Shown piece by piece: positions 34,157-42,387 of a stretch of DNA of 64,000 bases. Location of the stretch: assembly GCA_034926675.1 (NCBI GenBank), contig JAYFQW010000009.1, forward strand, positions 22,142-86,141, written 5' to 3'. Both the position numbers and the translations under genes were made by a program. The notes beneath the pieces are model-generated. The model did not search any database and was not told the origin of the DNA. It saw nothing but the letters and a program-made list of their open reading frames with translations. This DNA is from Clostridia bacterium. GTDB lineage: Bacteria > Bacillota > DTU025. Within the stretch, counting starts at the first letter, position 1; each line of letters starts with the position of its first letter.

Positions 34157-35100
34157 CCCACTACCCCCAATTTCCGGCGCCGCCGTGCGGCGCAGAAGTA
34201 AGGGATGCCTAACACCTTCTGCCTTTAGTCTACGACACGGCGAGTATCGTGTCAAGATGCTGTTCAAATCGATAGAATAATCCCATCGTACGGTTAGGAG
34301 GAATCCCAGCATGGGCGGATAATGGATGGGGCGAAGGACAGGCTGCTGACCGTGCCCGGGAGTTGCCGCTGCTTCTTGCATCGACCCAGGGGAGTCGGGG
34401 GGCAAGCTTGCAAATGGCCCCCGGAGAGGAGGGTAAGGGATGAGCATTATCAGCTTCTTCGCCAACGTAACCGCTGGCCGAGGGCTGGGGATGACGATCC
34501 CTGCCCAAACGGTGAAGGCGCATGATTTGGACTAGGGGGGAGTCCATGAACACCGTAAACGCAGGCGATATCACCATCAACTCCGGTGGTTTCTGGTGCT
34601 TTGCCGGATGTGCAGGGACGTGCGGCGGCCTTGGTGGTCATGATGTAGGCCATTGCGGAGGGAGGGAGACTCGCAGACACGGAAGCACCCGCGTGATCAA
34701 AAGGCCGGTTCATGAGGGAAGAGCCTTTGAGGATCCCAGTGATAGCCCAGTACGCCGTCACCGACAACTGTCGCCAATGCTTCAATGACGGTTTTGATTT
34801 GACGCAACGAATCGACTTCGACAAGAGTACTGATGACACAAATCGGAACGTTGACATGCGGAGTCAGTTCTATCATAATCGTTATGGGCATATGATTGAT
34901 ATTCGAAGGGCAAGGAGCAGATCCGGGGAATGGGCTCACCAGAGGATAGGTGATATGGATGCCGTACATCTTTGGCCCAGTGCCTTGAAGGCGGTTGGGG
35001 TTGTCGCTGGAAGTGGACGTAGTACCCCTACAAGGTGTGTTCCTTCAATTGCATATGCTGCTAGGTTGGCAGGACCACCTGCAGGACTCTGCAACGCCAG
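34157..35100. other. Mostly gene-free region with a Cys-rich small ORF
   Basis: Apart from the small ORF at 34546-34788, no reading frame here on either strand shows a recognisable family, a good ribosome site and sensible codon use together. The segment directly upstream of the DtxR gene (34157-34300) is AT-richer and contains GTTAGGCATCCCTTA (minus strand), possibly part of its promoter. The right half looks like eroded coding sequence. Confidence 0.5.
34546..34788 (+). CDS. Cys-rich small peptide with a CxxxCxxxC motif
   Basis: ATG 34546 follows GGGGGGAG by four bases. The first 40 residues read NTVNAGDITINSGG, then FWCFAGCAGTCGGLGG and HDVGHCGG; the remaining 40 are basic and unlike the start. 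The CxxxCxxxC spacing is the one seen in the core of sactipeptides such as thuricin CD. A radical SAM fragment lies 310 bp downstream but is of a different subfamily. It may be a RiPP precursor, a metal-binding peptide, or chance; there is no export or immunity gene nearby. Confidence 0.35.
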   Translation: MNTVNAGDITINSGGFWCFAGCAGTCGGLGGHDVGHCGGRETRRHGSTRVIKRPVHEGRAFEDPSDSPVRRHRQLSPMLQ

Positions 35101-35451
35101 GCTTTTGTGGATATCGACGATGTGATCGCCGAGTTGCGAGCAGTCTTGCCTCGGGCTAAAGCCAACTACACTACCCTGTCGGGATCGGGTGAGCCCACGC
35201 TCAGCCTTCACGTAGGCAGACTGATACAGGAGATTAAGAAGCTGACCTCGATACCGGTGGCAGTTCTGACCAATGGTTCGCTCTTAGGCCGTTCAGATCT
35301 CGATCAGGAACTGCTCGGCGCCGACCTCATGATCCCTTCTCTGGACGCAGGCAGTCAAAAGGTGTTTGAGAGAATAAACCGCCCATGTTTTGAGCTGAGC
35401 ATAAGCGGCATCATCGATGGACTTGAGCGGTTCTCGATCCGCCGCGAGAAC
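35101..35451 (+). pseudogene. Radical SAM protein (COG0731-like), internal fragment
   Basis: The frame carries the middle of a radical SAM enzyme: YTTLSGSGEPTLSLHVGRLI (the GGE-type SAM motif), IPVAVLTNGSLLG and ADLMIPSLDAGSQKVFERINRP. The N-terminal CxxxCxxC cluster motif and the C-terminal third are missing; after GLERFSIRRENG the sequence is unrelated. It is therefore a remnant. Related genes commonly accompany DUF134/NifX clusters such as the one that follows. Confidence 0.8.
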
Positions 35452-35501
35452 GGGTTGACCTACTTCGGATGCGCGCACGATTCTGAACAGGAGTTGATAC
35501 C

Positions 35502-36062
35502 ATGCCAAGACCGCCCAAGCTCAGACGTGTAGAGTTCATACCTCAGGTGACCGTGTTCAAGCCTGCGGGCGTGTCGCTGCGCGACCTGGAAGAGGAAGTG
35601 CTCACAGTAGAGGAGCTTGAGGCTATACGCCTCAAGGATCTGGCAGGTCTGGAACAAGAAGGGTGCGCAGAGCGGATGCAAGTGTCCCGGCCTACGTTTC
35701 AGAGAGTACTCTCTTCCGCAAGGGAGAAGGTGGCTCGGGCGCTCGTGGAAGGCAAGGCCATTCGTTTCGAGGGCGGAACGTATCGCCTGGCTCTGGGGCA
35801 GTTCAGATGCGGGTCGTGCAGCTATGAGTTCCAGGCTCCCTTTGCCGTAGCGCAGAGCGGGACAGACCCTGCTTGTCCGAATTGCGGCGCCGAACGCGGA
35901 AAGCGAATTGGACAGGCGGGACACGGACACGGAGCCGGAAGACCGGGCCCAGGACGCTGCCGCAGAGGATGCGGAAAGATTCAAAACACAGATCGCGATG
36001 CAGATCAGGAGATGAACTCGGAACTGCCGGAAGGACCGCAGACGCCGGAAGCGGGCGATTGA
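35502..36062 (+). CDS. DUF134 domain HTH protein with zinc-ribbon-like middle
   Basis: The 186-residue protein starts [22 protein letters not shown] and continues [27 protein letters not shown], the DUF134 signature, with a helix-turn-helix ([20 protein letters not shown]). A CGSCSYEF ... CPNCG pair (about residues 103-130) suggests a metal-binding ribbon. A low-complexity Gly/His/Arg tail ends the protein. It is probably the regulator of the following cluster, where DUF134 genes are a constant companion. AGGAG precedes the ATG. Confidence 0.87.
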   Translation: MPRPPKLRRVEFIPQVTVFKPAGVSLRDLEEEVLTVEELEAIRLKDLAGLEQEGCAERMQVSRPTFQRVLSSAREKVARALVEGKAIRFEGGTYRLALGQFRCGSCSYEFQAPFAVAQSGTDPACPNCGAERGKRIGQAGHGHGAGRPGPGRCRRGCGKIQNTDRDADQEMNSELPEGPQTPEAGD

Positions 36063-36195
36063 CGGACTGACCGACTCGCGATTTGCTTTCGGTTTGATTG
36101 CTTCCGGCCACACCTCATTGCTCACCCATTTTCCTTGGTCAAATGGCATACGAACCACTGATTTGCACGGAAGGCAGACTTTTCGGCCTTGGTTA

Positions 36196-36225
36196 TTGAC
36201 ATATGCCCATAACCTTGGGTATACT
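36196..36225 (+). promoter_or_regulatory. Promoter of the DUF5320-NifX-MinD operon
   Basis: TTGACA (36196-36201), an 18-bp spacer and TATACT (36220-36225). ATATG and CATAT copies flank it as an imperfect inverted repeat that could be an operator. Confidence 0.7.
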
Positions 36226-36267
36226 GATAACGAGCATATGATCATTATAACTAGGGAGGTATGGGAT

Positions 36268-36693
36268 ATGCCAAGAGGAGACGGAACGGGTCCAGCAGGC
36301 TTTGGACCCATGACTGGAAGATCTGCGGGCTATTGTGCAGGGTACGATGCCCCCGGGTTTGTGGACGCTCCCGGGGCAAGAGGCAGAGCAGGGGCTGGCA
36401 GAGGCTACAGGCGGATGTACTACGCCACAGGTTTGCCGGGTTGGATGAGGTATGGCTGCCGCGGATGGGTTGCTCGTGAAGTCGCGCTCGGATCTGCTCG
36501 TCCTGCTGCAGGCTTTCGAGGTGTGCCGTATGAAGGCCGCTACGCGAGCGACGATGCGGGAATGTCTGAGGAACGTGAGAAGCAGCTGCTGAGCCAGCAG
36601 GCGCAGTTCCTCAGGAGCGAACTTGAAGTGGTGGAAAGGCGAATTAGCGACATGGCGAGCCCGGACCGTGGCTCGACGGAAGGCGGCAAGTAA
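36268..36693 (+). CDS. DUF5320 family protein
   Basis: About 141 residues from ATG 36268 with GGGAGGT seven bases upstream. It begins PRGDGTGPAGFGPMTGRSAGYCAGY, the Gly-rich start of DUF5320, and ends with a coiled-coil (EEREKQLLSQQAQFLRSELE). These small proteins are always near NifX/MinD ATPase genes in anaerobes, and may bind a metal or cluster through the CxxG-type region. Function is unknown. It is the first gene after the promoter. Confidence 0.85.
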   Translation: MPRGDGTGPAGFGPMTGRSAGYCAGYDAPGFVDAPGARGRAGAGRGYRRMYYATGLPGWMRYGCRGWVAREVALGSARPAAGFRGVPYEGRYASDDAGMSEEREKQLLSQQAQFLRSELEVVERRISDMASPDRGSTEGGK

Positions 36694-36694
36694 C

Positions 36695-37066
36695 ATGCAT
36701 ATTGCAATAACCGCTCAGGGCGTGGACCTGGATTCGACTATGGACCCGCGTTTCGGGAGGTGCCGGAATTTCGTCATCGTTGACCTTGAGTCTGACAAGT
36801 TCGAGGCGTTTTCGAACGAAAGCATCATGGCGTCTGGAGGCGCGGGCACTCAGAGCGCGCAGTTCCTGGCCAACAAGGGAGTGGACGCGGTAGTCACCGG
36901 CAACATCGGCCCCAACGCCTCACGCGCGTTGGAGGCGGCAAGCATCAAGGTGTACACCATGGCCTCAGGCACAGTGCGCGATGCTCTTCAGGCGTACAAG
37001 GCAGGCAAGCTCAGCACGGTTTCCGGGGCCACTGTGGACTCGCATCACGGAATGGGAAGACGTTAG
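36695..37066 (+). CDS. NifX/NifB-type dinitrogenase iron-molybdenum cofactor-binding protein
   Basis: A 123-residue single-domain protein starting HIAITAQGVDLDSTMDPRFGRC, followed by VIVDLES, AQFLANKGVDAVVTGNIGPNA and GTVRDALQAYKAG. This is the NifX/NafY fold of COG1433 that carries Fe-S or FeMo-type cofactors. No nif structural genes are near, as is usual for the family in non-diazotrophs. It starts one base after the previous stop. Confidence 0.9.
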   Translation: MHIAITAQGVDLDSTMDPRFGRCRNFVIVDLESDKFEAFSNESIMASGGAGTQSAQFLANKGVDAVVTGNIGPNASRALEAASIKVYTMASGTVRDALQAYKAGKLSTVSGATVDSHHGMGRR

Positions 37067-37115
37067 GGCTGTAAGGCAGCGAAACTACCTCAACGATTTG
37101 GGAGGTTCGTCACAC

Positions 37116-37535
37116 ATGAAGATCGCGTTGGCAACGGATGGATCAGTGATATCACCGCATTTCGGTCATTGCTCCGAGTTCACGGTGGTTACGGTCGAGA
37201 ACGGCAAAGTCGTGGACACGGCGACCGTTCCTAACCCAGAGCACCAGCCGGGGTTTCTACCGGAATACCTATCGAAATTCGGGGTGTCGTGCATAATCGC
37301 AGGCGGCATGGGCCCGAGGGCGCAGGAGCTGTTTGCCGCCAAGGGCATTCAGACTGTGGTGGGCGCTTCAGGGACTGTAACAGAGGTGCTCCGAGACTAC
37401 CTGGCCGGATCGCTCAAAGTGGGCGAGAGCGCGTGTGACCACATAGATGGGGCCGAAGGACACGAGGGTCACGCGTCTTGTGACCATGGCAACCATTCGG
37501 ACGACCATGGCCATCCCTGTGGGCACGGCAAGTAG
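37116..37535 (+). CDS. NifX-type cofactor-binding protein with His-rich tail
   Basis: A 139-residue relative of the preceding protein: KIALATDGSVISPHFGHCSEF, SCIIAGGMGPRAQELFAAKGI and GTVTEVLRDYLAGSL. The last 30 residues carry repeated His, Asp and Cys (HEGHASCDHGNHSDDHGH), which suggests metal storage or delivery. GGGAGG precedes the ATG by ten bases. Three bases separate it from the first ATPase gene. Confidence 0.9.
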   Translation: MKIALATDGSVISPHFGHCSEFTVVTVENGKVVDTATVPNPEHQPGFLPEYLSKFGVSCIIAGGMGPRAQELFAAKGIQTVVGASGTVTEVLRDYLAGSLKVGESACDHIDGAEGHEGHASCDHGNHSDDHGHPCGHGK

Positions 37536-37538
37536 GCT

Positions 37539-38423
37539 ATGATCGTATCAGTGGCCAGCGGAAAAGGCGGCACAGGCAAGACGACAATCGCGGTCAACCT
37601 GGTCCTGGCTCTGGAGGGGACTATGCCCGTGGACTTCCTGGACTGTGATGTCGAGGAGCCCAATGCGCATCTGTTCCTCCATCCTGTGCTCGAGACCTCT
37701 GAGCGAGTCACTCTGCCTGTGCCTGTTGTCGACGAGAACAAGTGCAGCGGGTGCGGTACGTGCGCGGAAGTATGCGCGTTTCATGCCATTCTGTCGCTTG
37801 GAGGCCGTGCCATAGCATTCCCAGAGTTATGTCATGGCTGCGGGGGGTGTGCGCGCTTCTGCCCTACGGGCGCAATATCCGAGGTTCCCAGAGAAATCGG
37901 AGTGGTGGAGACTGGGAGGGCAGGCGATACAGGGGCGATCAGATTCGTCCAGGGACGAGTCAACATCGGCACTGCTCTGGCTCCCCCGGTGGTGAAAGCC
38001 GTTCGAAGCAAGGCCGGACCAGGCGACAGAGTCGTCATCATCGACTCGCCGCCCGGGACGTCCTGCCCGGTCGTAGCCTCGGTGAAAGGCAGCGACTACT
38101 GCCTACTCGTTACCGAGCCCACGCCGTTCGGGCTGAACGATCTGGCGCTGGCAGTGGATATGGTGCGGGAACTGGGCGTTCCATTCGGGGTGGCCATCAA
38201 CCGCGCAGGGCTTGGCGATGACAAGGTCGCTGCTTACTGCAGACAGGAGCATATCCCCGTGTTGCTTGAGATCCCATTCGACAGGAGATATGCGGCTTCC
38301 TACGCTCGCGGCGGACAGCTTGTACGCGACTTCCCTGAGCTGGGCGATTCTCTGAGAGGCCTCTGGCGGCAGATTCGTGCTGCGGTGGGGCCGTTGCCAG
38401 AGGAGGGGGAAATGGCACGATGA
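37539..38423 (+). CDS. MinD-superfamily P-loop ATPase with ferredoxin domain (1)
   Basis: The 294-residue protein begins MIVSVASGKGGTGKTTIAVN, a deviant Walker A of the MinD/Mrp class. A two-cluster ferredoxin is inserted at about residues 68-110 (CSGCGTCAEVCAFHAI and CHGCGGCARFCPTGAI). The ATPase continues with VIIDSPPGTSCPVVASV and VTEPTPFGLNDLALAVD. Such COG1149 proteins are thought to move electrons or assemble clusters in an ATP-driven way. It overlaps its paralogue by four bases. Confidence 0.92.
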   Translation: MIVSVASGKGGTGKTTIAVNLVLALEGTMPVDFLDCDVEEPNAHLFLHPVLETSERVTLPVPVVDENKCSGCGTCAEVCAFHAILSLGGRAIAFPELCHGCGGCARFCPTGAISEVPREIGVVETGRAGDTGAIRFVQGRVNIGTALAPPVVKAVRSKAGPGDRVVIIDSPPGTSCPVVASVKGSDYCLLVTEPTPFGLNDLALAVDMVRELGVPFGVAINRAGLGDDKVAAYCRQEHIPVLLEIPFDRRYAASYARGGQLVRDFPELGDSLRGLWRQIRAAVGPLPEEGEMAR

Positions 38424-39478
38424 AGGAACTGCTCGTCATCAGCGGCAAGGGTGGCACGGGAAAGACCTCTATCGTAGGAGCCTTTGCGGTTCTGGCGGAG
38501 AGCAAGGTGCTGGCGGACAGCGATGTGGACGCGGCTGACCTGCACCTTCTGCTCAACCCGACGGTCAAGACCATCAACGAGTTCCGGGCGTCAAAGCAGG
38601 CGGTGCTTGACCCAGCCAAGTGCGCCGGCCAGTGCAGCGCATCTGCCGCCTGCGCCGAGGTGTGTCGGTTCGGAGCTATCTCCCTGTCCTGTGGGACCGG
38701 CGCTGGAACCAACGCCGGCGGCAGCATGTCAGTCTCTGACACCGGCGGTGCTGCTGGCGCCGGTTTTCCCCACATCGATCCAGTCTCTTGCGAAGGCTGC
38801 GGCGTCTGTGCTCGTGCATGTCCTCATGGCGCGATCTCAATGGAGGATGTGGTGTCGGGGCACTGGTTTGTGTCCGATACAGCCTATGGTCCCATGGTCC
38901 ACGCCAGGCTCGGAGTGGCCCAGGAGAATTCAGGCAAGCTTGTCACGCAGGTCCGACGTGAGGCGCGGGCCATTGCGGAGAGGCAGGGGCTGGAGTATGT
39001 AATCATCGATGGACCACCCGGCATAGGCTGCCCGGTGATATCGTCAATGTCCGGAGTTGACTTGGCCCTCATCGTCACTGAACCCACTGTTTCAGGGACG
39101 CACGACATGAGGAGAGTCGTGGAGTTGGCACACTACTTTGGGGTAAGAACGGCAGTCTGTATCAACAAGTACGACCTTGATGAGGCAAGTGCCGAGCAGA
39201 TTGAAGAATACTGCCGCAGTGAGAGGATTGAAGTCGCGGGGAGGATCCCATTCGACGAAGGAGTGGTCGGCGCCTTGGTGAGGGGAGTGCCGATGGTAGC
39301 GAATGCCGACAGTTGCCCCGTTTGTGTGGGCGATTCAGTACAAGCATCAGATTCCGCCCGCCCTCATGGCAAAGCAGCGCTGGCCACACGGGAGCTATGG
39401 AGGAGGGTCGCGGTTATCCTGAAGCAAAGCCCAAGCTCCCAGGCGTACGCGAGAGAGGTAAGCATCCGGGATAGATAG
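38420..39478 (+). CDS. MinD-superfamily P-loop ATPase with ferredoxin domain (2)
   Basis: A 352-residue paralogue: LLVISGKGGTGKTSIVGAF, then a ferredoxin insert. Its first Cys block (CAGQCSASAACAEVC) has irregular spacing and is separated from the second (CEGCGVCARACPHGAI) by a 30-residue Gly/Ala-rich insertion. The rest is standard (VIIDGPPGIGCPVISSM, VTEPTVSGTHDMRRVVE). Overlap with the upstream gene (ATGA) suggests a heterodimer. The TAG stop is followed in frame by a truncated secreted-protein fragment. Confidence 0.9.
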   Translation: MKELLVISGKGGTGKTSIVGAFAVLAESKVLADSDVDAADLHLLLNPTVKTINEFRASKQAVLDPAKCAGQCSASAACAEVCRFGAISLSCGTGAGTNAGGSMSVSDTGGAAGAGFPHIDPVSCEGCGVCARACPHGAISMEDVVSGHWFVSDTAYGPMVHARLGVAQENSGKLVTQVRREARAIAERQGLEYVIIDGPPGIGCPVISSMSGVDLALIVTEPTVSGTHDMRRVVELAHYFGVRTAVCINKYDLDEASAEQIEEYCRSERIEVAGRIPFDEGVVGALVRGVPMVANADSCPVCVGDSVQASDSARPHGKAALATRELWRRVAVILKQSPSSQAYAREVSIRDR

Positions 39479-39493
39479 AGGAAAAGCAGTGCA

Positions 39494-39997
39494 TTGGTGA
39501 GTGTGCCTGCGGGAAACAGCTGGGGCAAGACTGGCGTCGAGTCCAAATCGCCGGTGTTTATCGTTGATGGTTCGTTTGCGACTCGACCAGGCCTCGTGCT
39601 AGTCAAACTAGACCCTGAGCTAACCACCAGTTACGTTGTTGCTCTTATGCCCACCTGGAACTATGACCCATGGTTCTCACGCAACGTGTGGGTTGGCGCT
39701 AGCGGCGCCACGGACAAGGCCGATGGATACGTCAACCTCATCGATTCGCAAGGCGCTGAGAGGTATGGAACCGATGGTTACCTTCCCATCAAGCCTACGC
39801 ATGCGCCTGCGTGGATTGGGTTCAAGGTCTACCCCGGCAGAGTGGAGGTCTGCGTGCCAGGTATGGATGACCCTGCACCCATGAAGGCCGATTGGATTGG
39901 CGAAGGGACGCCAATATTCCTGAGTGTGTTCTCGTCGGCTCCCTACGAGTCGGGACCAACGGCTGTGGCCATCGATGAGATCCTCGTGGGACGGTAG
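39494..39997 (+). pseudogene. 5'-truncated paralogue of the secreted protein at 26269-27081
   Basis: The 167-codon frame aligns with the last two thirds of the region-2 secreted protein: VSVPAGNSWGKTGVESKSPV against VVVDVPAGNCWGKTGVMSAV, then a similar Trp-rich middle and the C-terminal AIDEILVGR against ALDSVTVVK. The signal peptide and first domain are absent, and the only start is a TTG without a ribosome site. It begins 15 bases after, and in the same frame as, the ATPase stop codon. It is a non-exported remnant, probably left by a recombination at the ATPase 3' end. Confidence 0.72.
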
Positions 39998-40062
39998 GCA
40001 CGGACTAGGGCCGGCCATTCGCGGCGGCTCGCGTAGCTCCTATCGAATTGGGGGAGAACGTG

Positions 40063-40106
40063 CGGGGGGCGAGTTTGACCTGGCCCCCCGTTGTCGTGCT
40101 TTCTGC
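40063..40106 (+). terminator. Probable terminator after the NifX-MinD operon
   Basis: CGGGGGGC pairs with GCCCCCCG around a 12-base loop, followed by TTGTCGTGCTTTCT. The T-run is interrupted, so efficiency is uncertain. Confidence 0.55.
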
Positions 40107-40263
40107 CCCGGGCGCCATTCGGGCTTGTCATGGCTTTTCTGATCTCCTCACCACTTCCGCTCCCGTCATAATCACGTCGCTTCTGCGCTGTGAACCGTCC
40201 TCAGGAGAGAATTCGAGTTCAAACACCGCATCAAGTGACGAGAGGACTGGCTGCACGCGAGCC

Positions 40264-40293
40264 TTGACACCATTTATGGCTAAATAGTAATAT
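40264..40293 (+). promoter_or_regulatory. Promoter and candidate ArsR operator of the ars operon
   Basis: TTGACA (40264-40269), an 18-bp spacer and TAATAT (40288-40293). The spacer contains the palindrome ATTTA-TGGC-TAAAT (40272-40285), well placed for repression by ArsR. Confidence 0.7.
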
Positions 40294-40316
40294 AGACATA
40301 AAGGTGATGATGAAGC

Positions 40317-40613
40317 ATGCTCGACCCGAAGATCGCGGCACGCGTGACTGTTTTTAAGGCCCTTGCCCACGAAACACGGGTAAGGATCGTGGAGATGCTA
40401 GCTGAGGAAGGCGAGAAGTGCGTGTGTGAGATTGTGGAGCGCTTGGACTTTGATCAATCAACCATCTCAAGGCATCTCAGCGTCCTGAGGAGTGCTGGAA
40501 TCGTAGCCTCCAGGAAGGAAGGGCTCAACGTCTGGTACCGCCTCGAGACCCCCTGCGTCTACCAGTTCATGAGATGCATAGACGGGGTCAGCACGTGCAG
40601 CCTGAAGGAGTGA
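40317..40613 (+). CDS. arsR: ArsR-family metalloregulator
   Basis: The 98-residue winged-helix protein shows FKALAHETRVRIVEMLAE, EKCVCEIVERLDFDQSTISRHL and SRKEGLNVWYRLE. The Cys pair in KCVCEI is the As(III)-binding motif of ArsR-type repressors, with a third Cys possible near CVYQ. AAGGTGATG precedes the ATG. It heads and presumably represses the operon, derepressing on arsenite. Confidence 0.92.
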   Translation: MLDPKIAARVTVFKALAHETRVRIVEMLAEEGEKCVCEIVERLDFDQSTISRHLSVLRSAGIVASRKEGLNVWYRLETPCVYQFMRCIDGVSTCSLKE

Positions 40614-40619
40614 ATCTGG

Positions 40620-41789
40620 TTGAAAGAGCTCAAGGCGTTTCTGCTCATTCTTGGAGTGTTCATTATCGTGTATCTCGCGCCTCTTGGAAACCCTCGTGTT
40701 CAGGCCGCTGTGCTTGAGGCCCTGTATATGCTGCAGGAATACGCTCGTCAGCATGTGCTGTTCTGCCTCGTGCCGGCTTTTTTCATAGCCGGCGCCATGC
40801 AGAACTTCATATCCGCCAAGTCAGTCATGCGATACCTCGGCAAGGGAGCAAAGCAGTGGCTTGCGTACGCCGTGGCATCTGTCTCCGGAGCGATCCTTGC
40901 GGTATGCTCCTGCACGGTGCTGCCCCTGTTCATGGGCATATACAAGAAGGGGGCGGGCCTTGGGCCGGCGACCGCATTTCTATACTCTGGCCCTGCCATA
41001 AATGTGCTTGCCATAATCCTCACAGCCAGGGTGCTAGGCTGGCAGATCGGGGTGGCAAGGGCGGTGGGGGCCATAGTCTTCTCGGTTGTTATCGGCCTGC
41101 TGATTGCGGCGATCTTCAGAGGAGAGGAATCCGAGAGGCAGAAGGGTTTCGCTTCCTCTTCCGTGGAGGCGGGCGGAAGAACACTGGGTCAGACGGTCGT
41201 GTACTTCGCTACCCTCGTGGGAATCCTGGTCTTCGCAGCTTGGGGCAGACCCTCGGAAGAGGTCGGGTTCTTCTACACAGTCTGGCGGATCAAGTGGCGC
41301 CTAGCCTTCACTCTACTCGGGTTCCTTGCCTACCAGGCCACAGCCTGGTTCAACCGCGATGAACTGGTGACTTGGAAGGACTCCACCTGGAGCTTCGCAA
41401 AGCAAGTGCTGCCTCTGCTTTTCGGAGGAGTGCTCCTTGCAGGTCTGCTAACGGGCAGGCCCGGCATTGATGGAGGCCTGATCCCGTCCGCCTGGGTGGC
41501 TAGGGTAGTAGGGGGGAACTCTCTCCTCGCCAACTTCACCGCCTCGGTGGCCGGAGCGTTCATGTATTTCGCAACCCTCACCGAGATACCGATCATCCAG
41601 GGGCTAATAGGATCCGGAATGGGCCAGGGGCCAGCACTTGCACTGCTCCTTGCGGGGCCAGCCTTGAGCCTTCCCAGCATGCTTGTGATCAACAGCATCC
41701 TAGGACCCAAGAAGACTATCACCTACGTTGCGCTCGTAGTGGTCATGGCCACACTTAGCGGGTGGGTATTCGGAGCAGTAATGGCCTAG
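40620..41789 (+). CDS. COG0701-family permease (ArsP/YraQ-like)
   Basis: The 389-residue membrane protein has about ten helices, with the conserved LAVCSCTVLPLFMGIYKKGAG loop and the matching second-half FATLTEIPIIQGLIGSGMG. Members include ArsP, which exports organoarsenicals, and putative general permeases. Start TTG 40620 has AAGGAG nine bases upstream. The mini-thioredoxin gene that follows is a frequent neighbour of this permease family. Confidence 0.87.
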   Translation: MKELKAFLLILGVFIIVYLAPLGNPRVQAAVLEALYMLQEYARQHVLFCLVPAFFIAGAMQNFISAKSVMRYLGKGAKQWLAYAVASVSGAILAVCSCTVLPLFMGIYKKGAGLGPATAFLYSGPAINVLAIILTARVLGWQIGVARAVGAIVFSVVIGLLIAAIFRGEESERQKGFASSSVEAGGRTLGQTVVYFATLVGILVFAAWGRPSEEVGFFYTVWRIKWRLAFTLLGFLAYQATAWFNRDELVTWKDSTWSFAKQVLPLLFGGVLLAGLLTGRPGIDGGLIPSAWVARVVGGNSLLANFTASVAGAFMYFATLTEIPIIQGLIGSGMGQGPALALLLAGPALSLPSMLVINSILGPKKTITYVALVVVMATLSGWVFGAVMA

Positions 41790-41815
41790 ATGGTTCAGTG
41801 GAAGGAGGCGCTCAA

Positions 41816-42049
41816 GTGAAGATCGAGATACTCGGAACTGGCTGCGCCAAGTGCAGGAAGACCGAAGAGATGATCGCCGATACTATTGCGAAACTCGGCG
41901 TAGAGGCTGAGATAGTCCACGTGACCGACCTTGATGAGATCGTCGACCGTGGTGTCATGATGACCCCAGCAGTGATTGTGGACGGGAAGACGGTAATCGA
42001 AGGCAAGATGCCTACTGAAGCCCAGATCAGGCAGTGGCTCCTGAAGTAA
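41816..42049 (+). CDS. Small thioredoxin-fold redox protein
   Basis: 77 residues from GTG 41816 with GAAGGAGG seven bases upstream. KIEILGTGCAKCRKTEEMI holds the CxxC redox pair, and MMTPAVIVDGKTVIEGK supplies the cis-Pro loop. It is of the TM0996/redox-active-disulfide-protein-2 type, typically next to COG0701 permeases. It may reduce a substrate or the permease. Confidence 0.9.
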   Translation: MKIEILGTGCAKCRKTEEMIADTIAKLGVEAEIVHVTDLDEIVDRGVMMTPAVIVDGKTVIEGKMPTEAQIRQWLLK

Positions 42050-42084
42050 CTGGCCGCATAGTGGTGAGTCGGAGGGGTGTTTGG

Positions 42085-42339
42085 GTGCAGTTCAGAGTGA
42101 GTCGCAACGAAATTCCTTGGTATCCAGCTGTTGACGCCGAGAAATGCTCCGGGTGCAGGTCATGTTATGACTTCTGCTCACACGCCACGTACATCTGGGA
42201 TGAAGACGCCCAACGGCCCGTTGTTAAGAACCCCTTCAACTGCGTGGTTGGGTGCTCTACATGTGCGGCACAGTGCCCATCTCAAGCTATTGCATTTCCG
42301 CCGTTATCGATCCTTAAGCAGTACCGTGAGCCCAAATAG
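42085..42339 (+). CDS. Ferredoxin-family 4Fe-4S protein
   Basis: About 84 residues from GTG 42085 with GGAGGGG seven bases upstream. Two Cys clusters are visible: CSGCRSCYDFCSH (about 21-33) and CVVGCSTCAAQCPSQAI (about 57-73), both compatible with 4Fe-4S centres. It lies between the mini-thioredoxin and acr3 and may supply electrons for arsenate reduction, which is inference. No separate arsC is visible in this operon. Confidence 0.85.
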   Translation: MQFRVSRNEIPWYPAVDAEKCSGCRSCYDFCSHATYIWDEDAQRPVVKNPFNCVVGCSTCAAQCPSQAIAFPPLSILKQYREPK

Positions 42340-42387
42340 AGGCCCGGTGCAGGCCGATATCCCATTCATTAAGGAGGGGCCTACAAC

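Noticed and set aside
34697..34969. Minus-strand 90-codon frame and an opposing plus-strand frame (34712-35125)
   Set aside because: Both look superficially protein-like but have no ribosome site or family match, and they exclude each other.
35101..35451. Sactipeptide maturase for the Cys-rich peptide
   Set aside because: The SAM-protein fragment resembles COG0731 enzymes, lacks the cluster-binding Cys triad and any SPASM domain.
40128..40370. Minus-strand frame in the ars promoter
   Set aside because: It would run through the promoter and into arsR; no ribosome site or homologue is evident.
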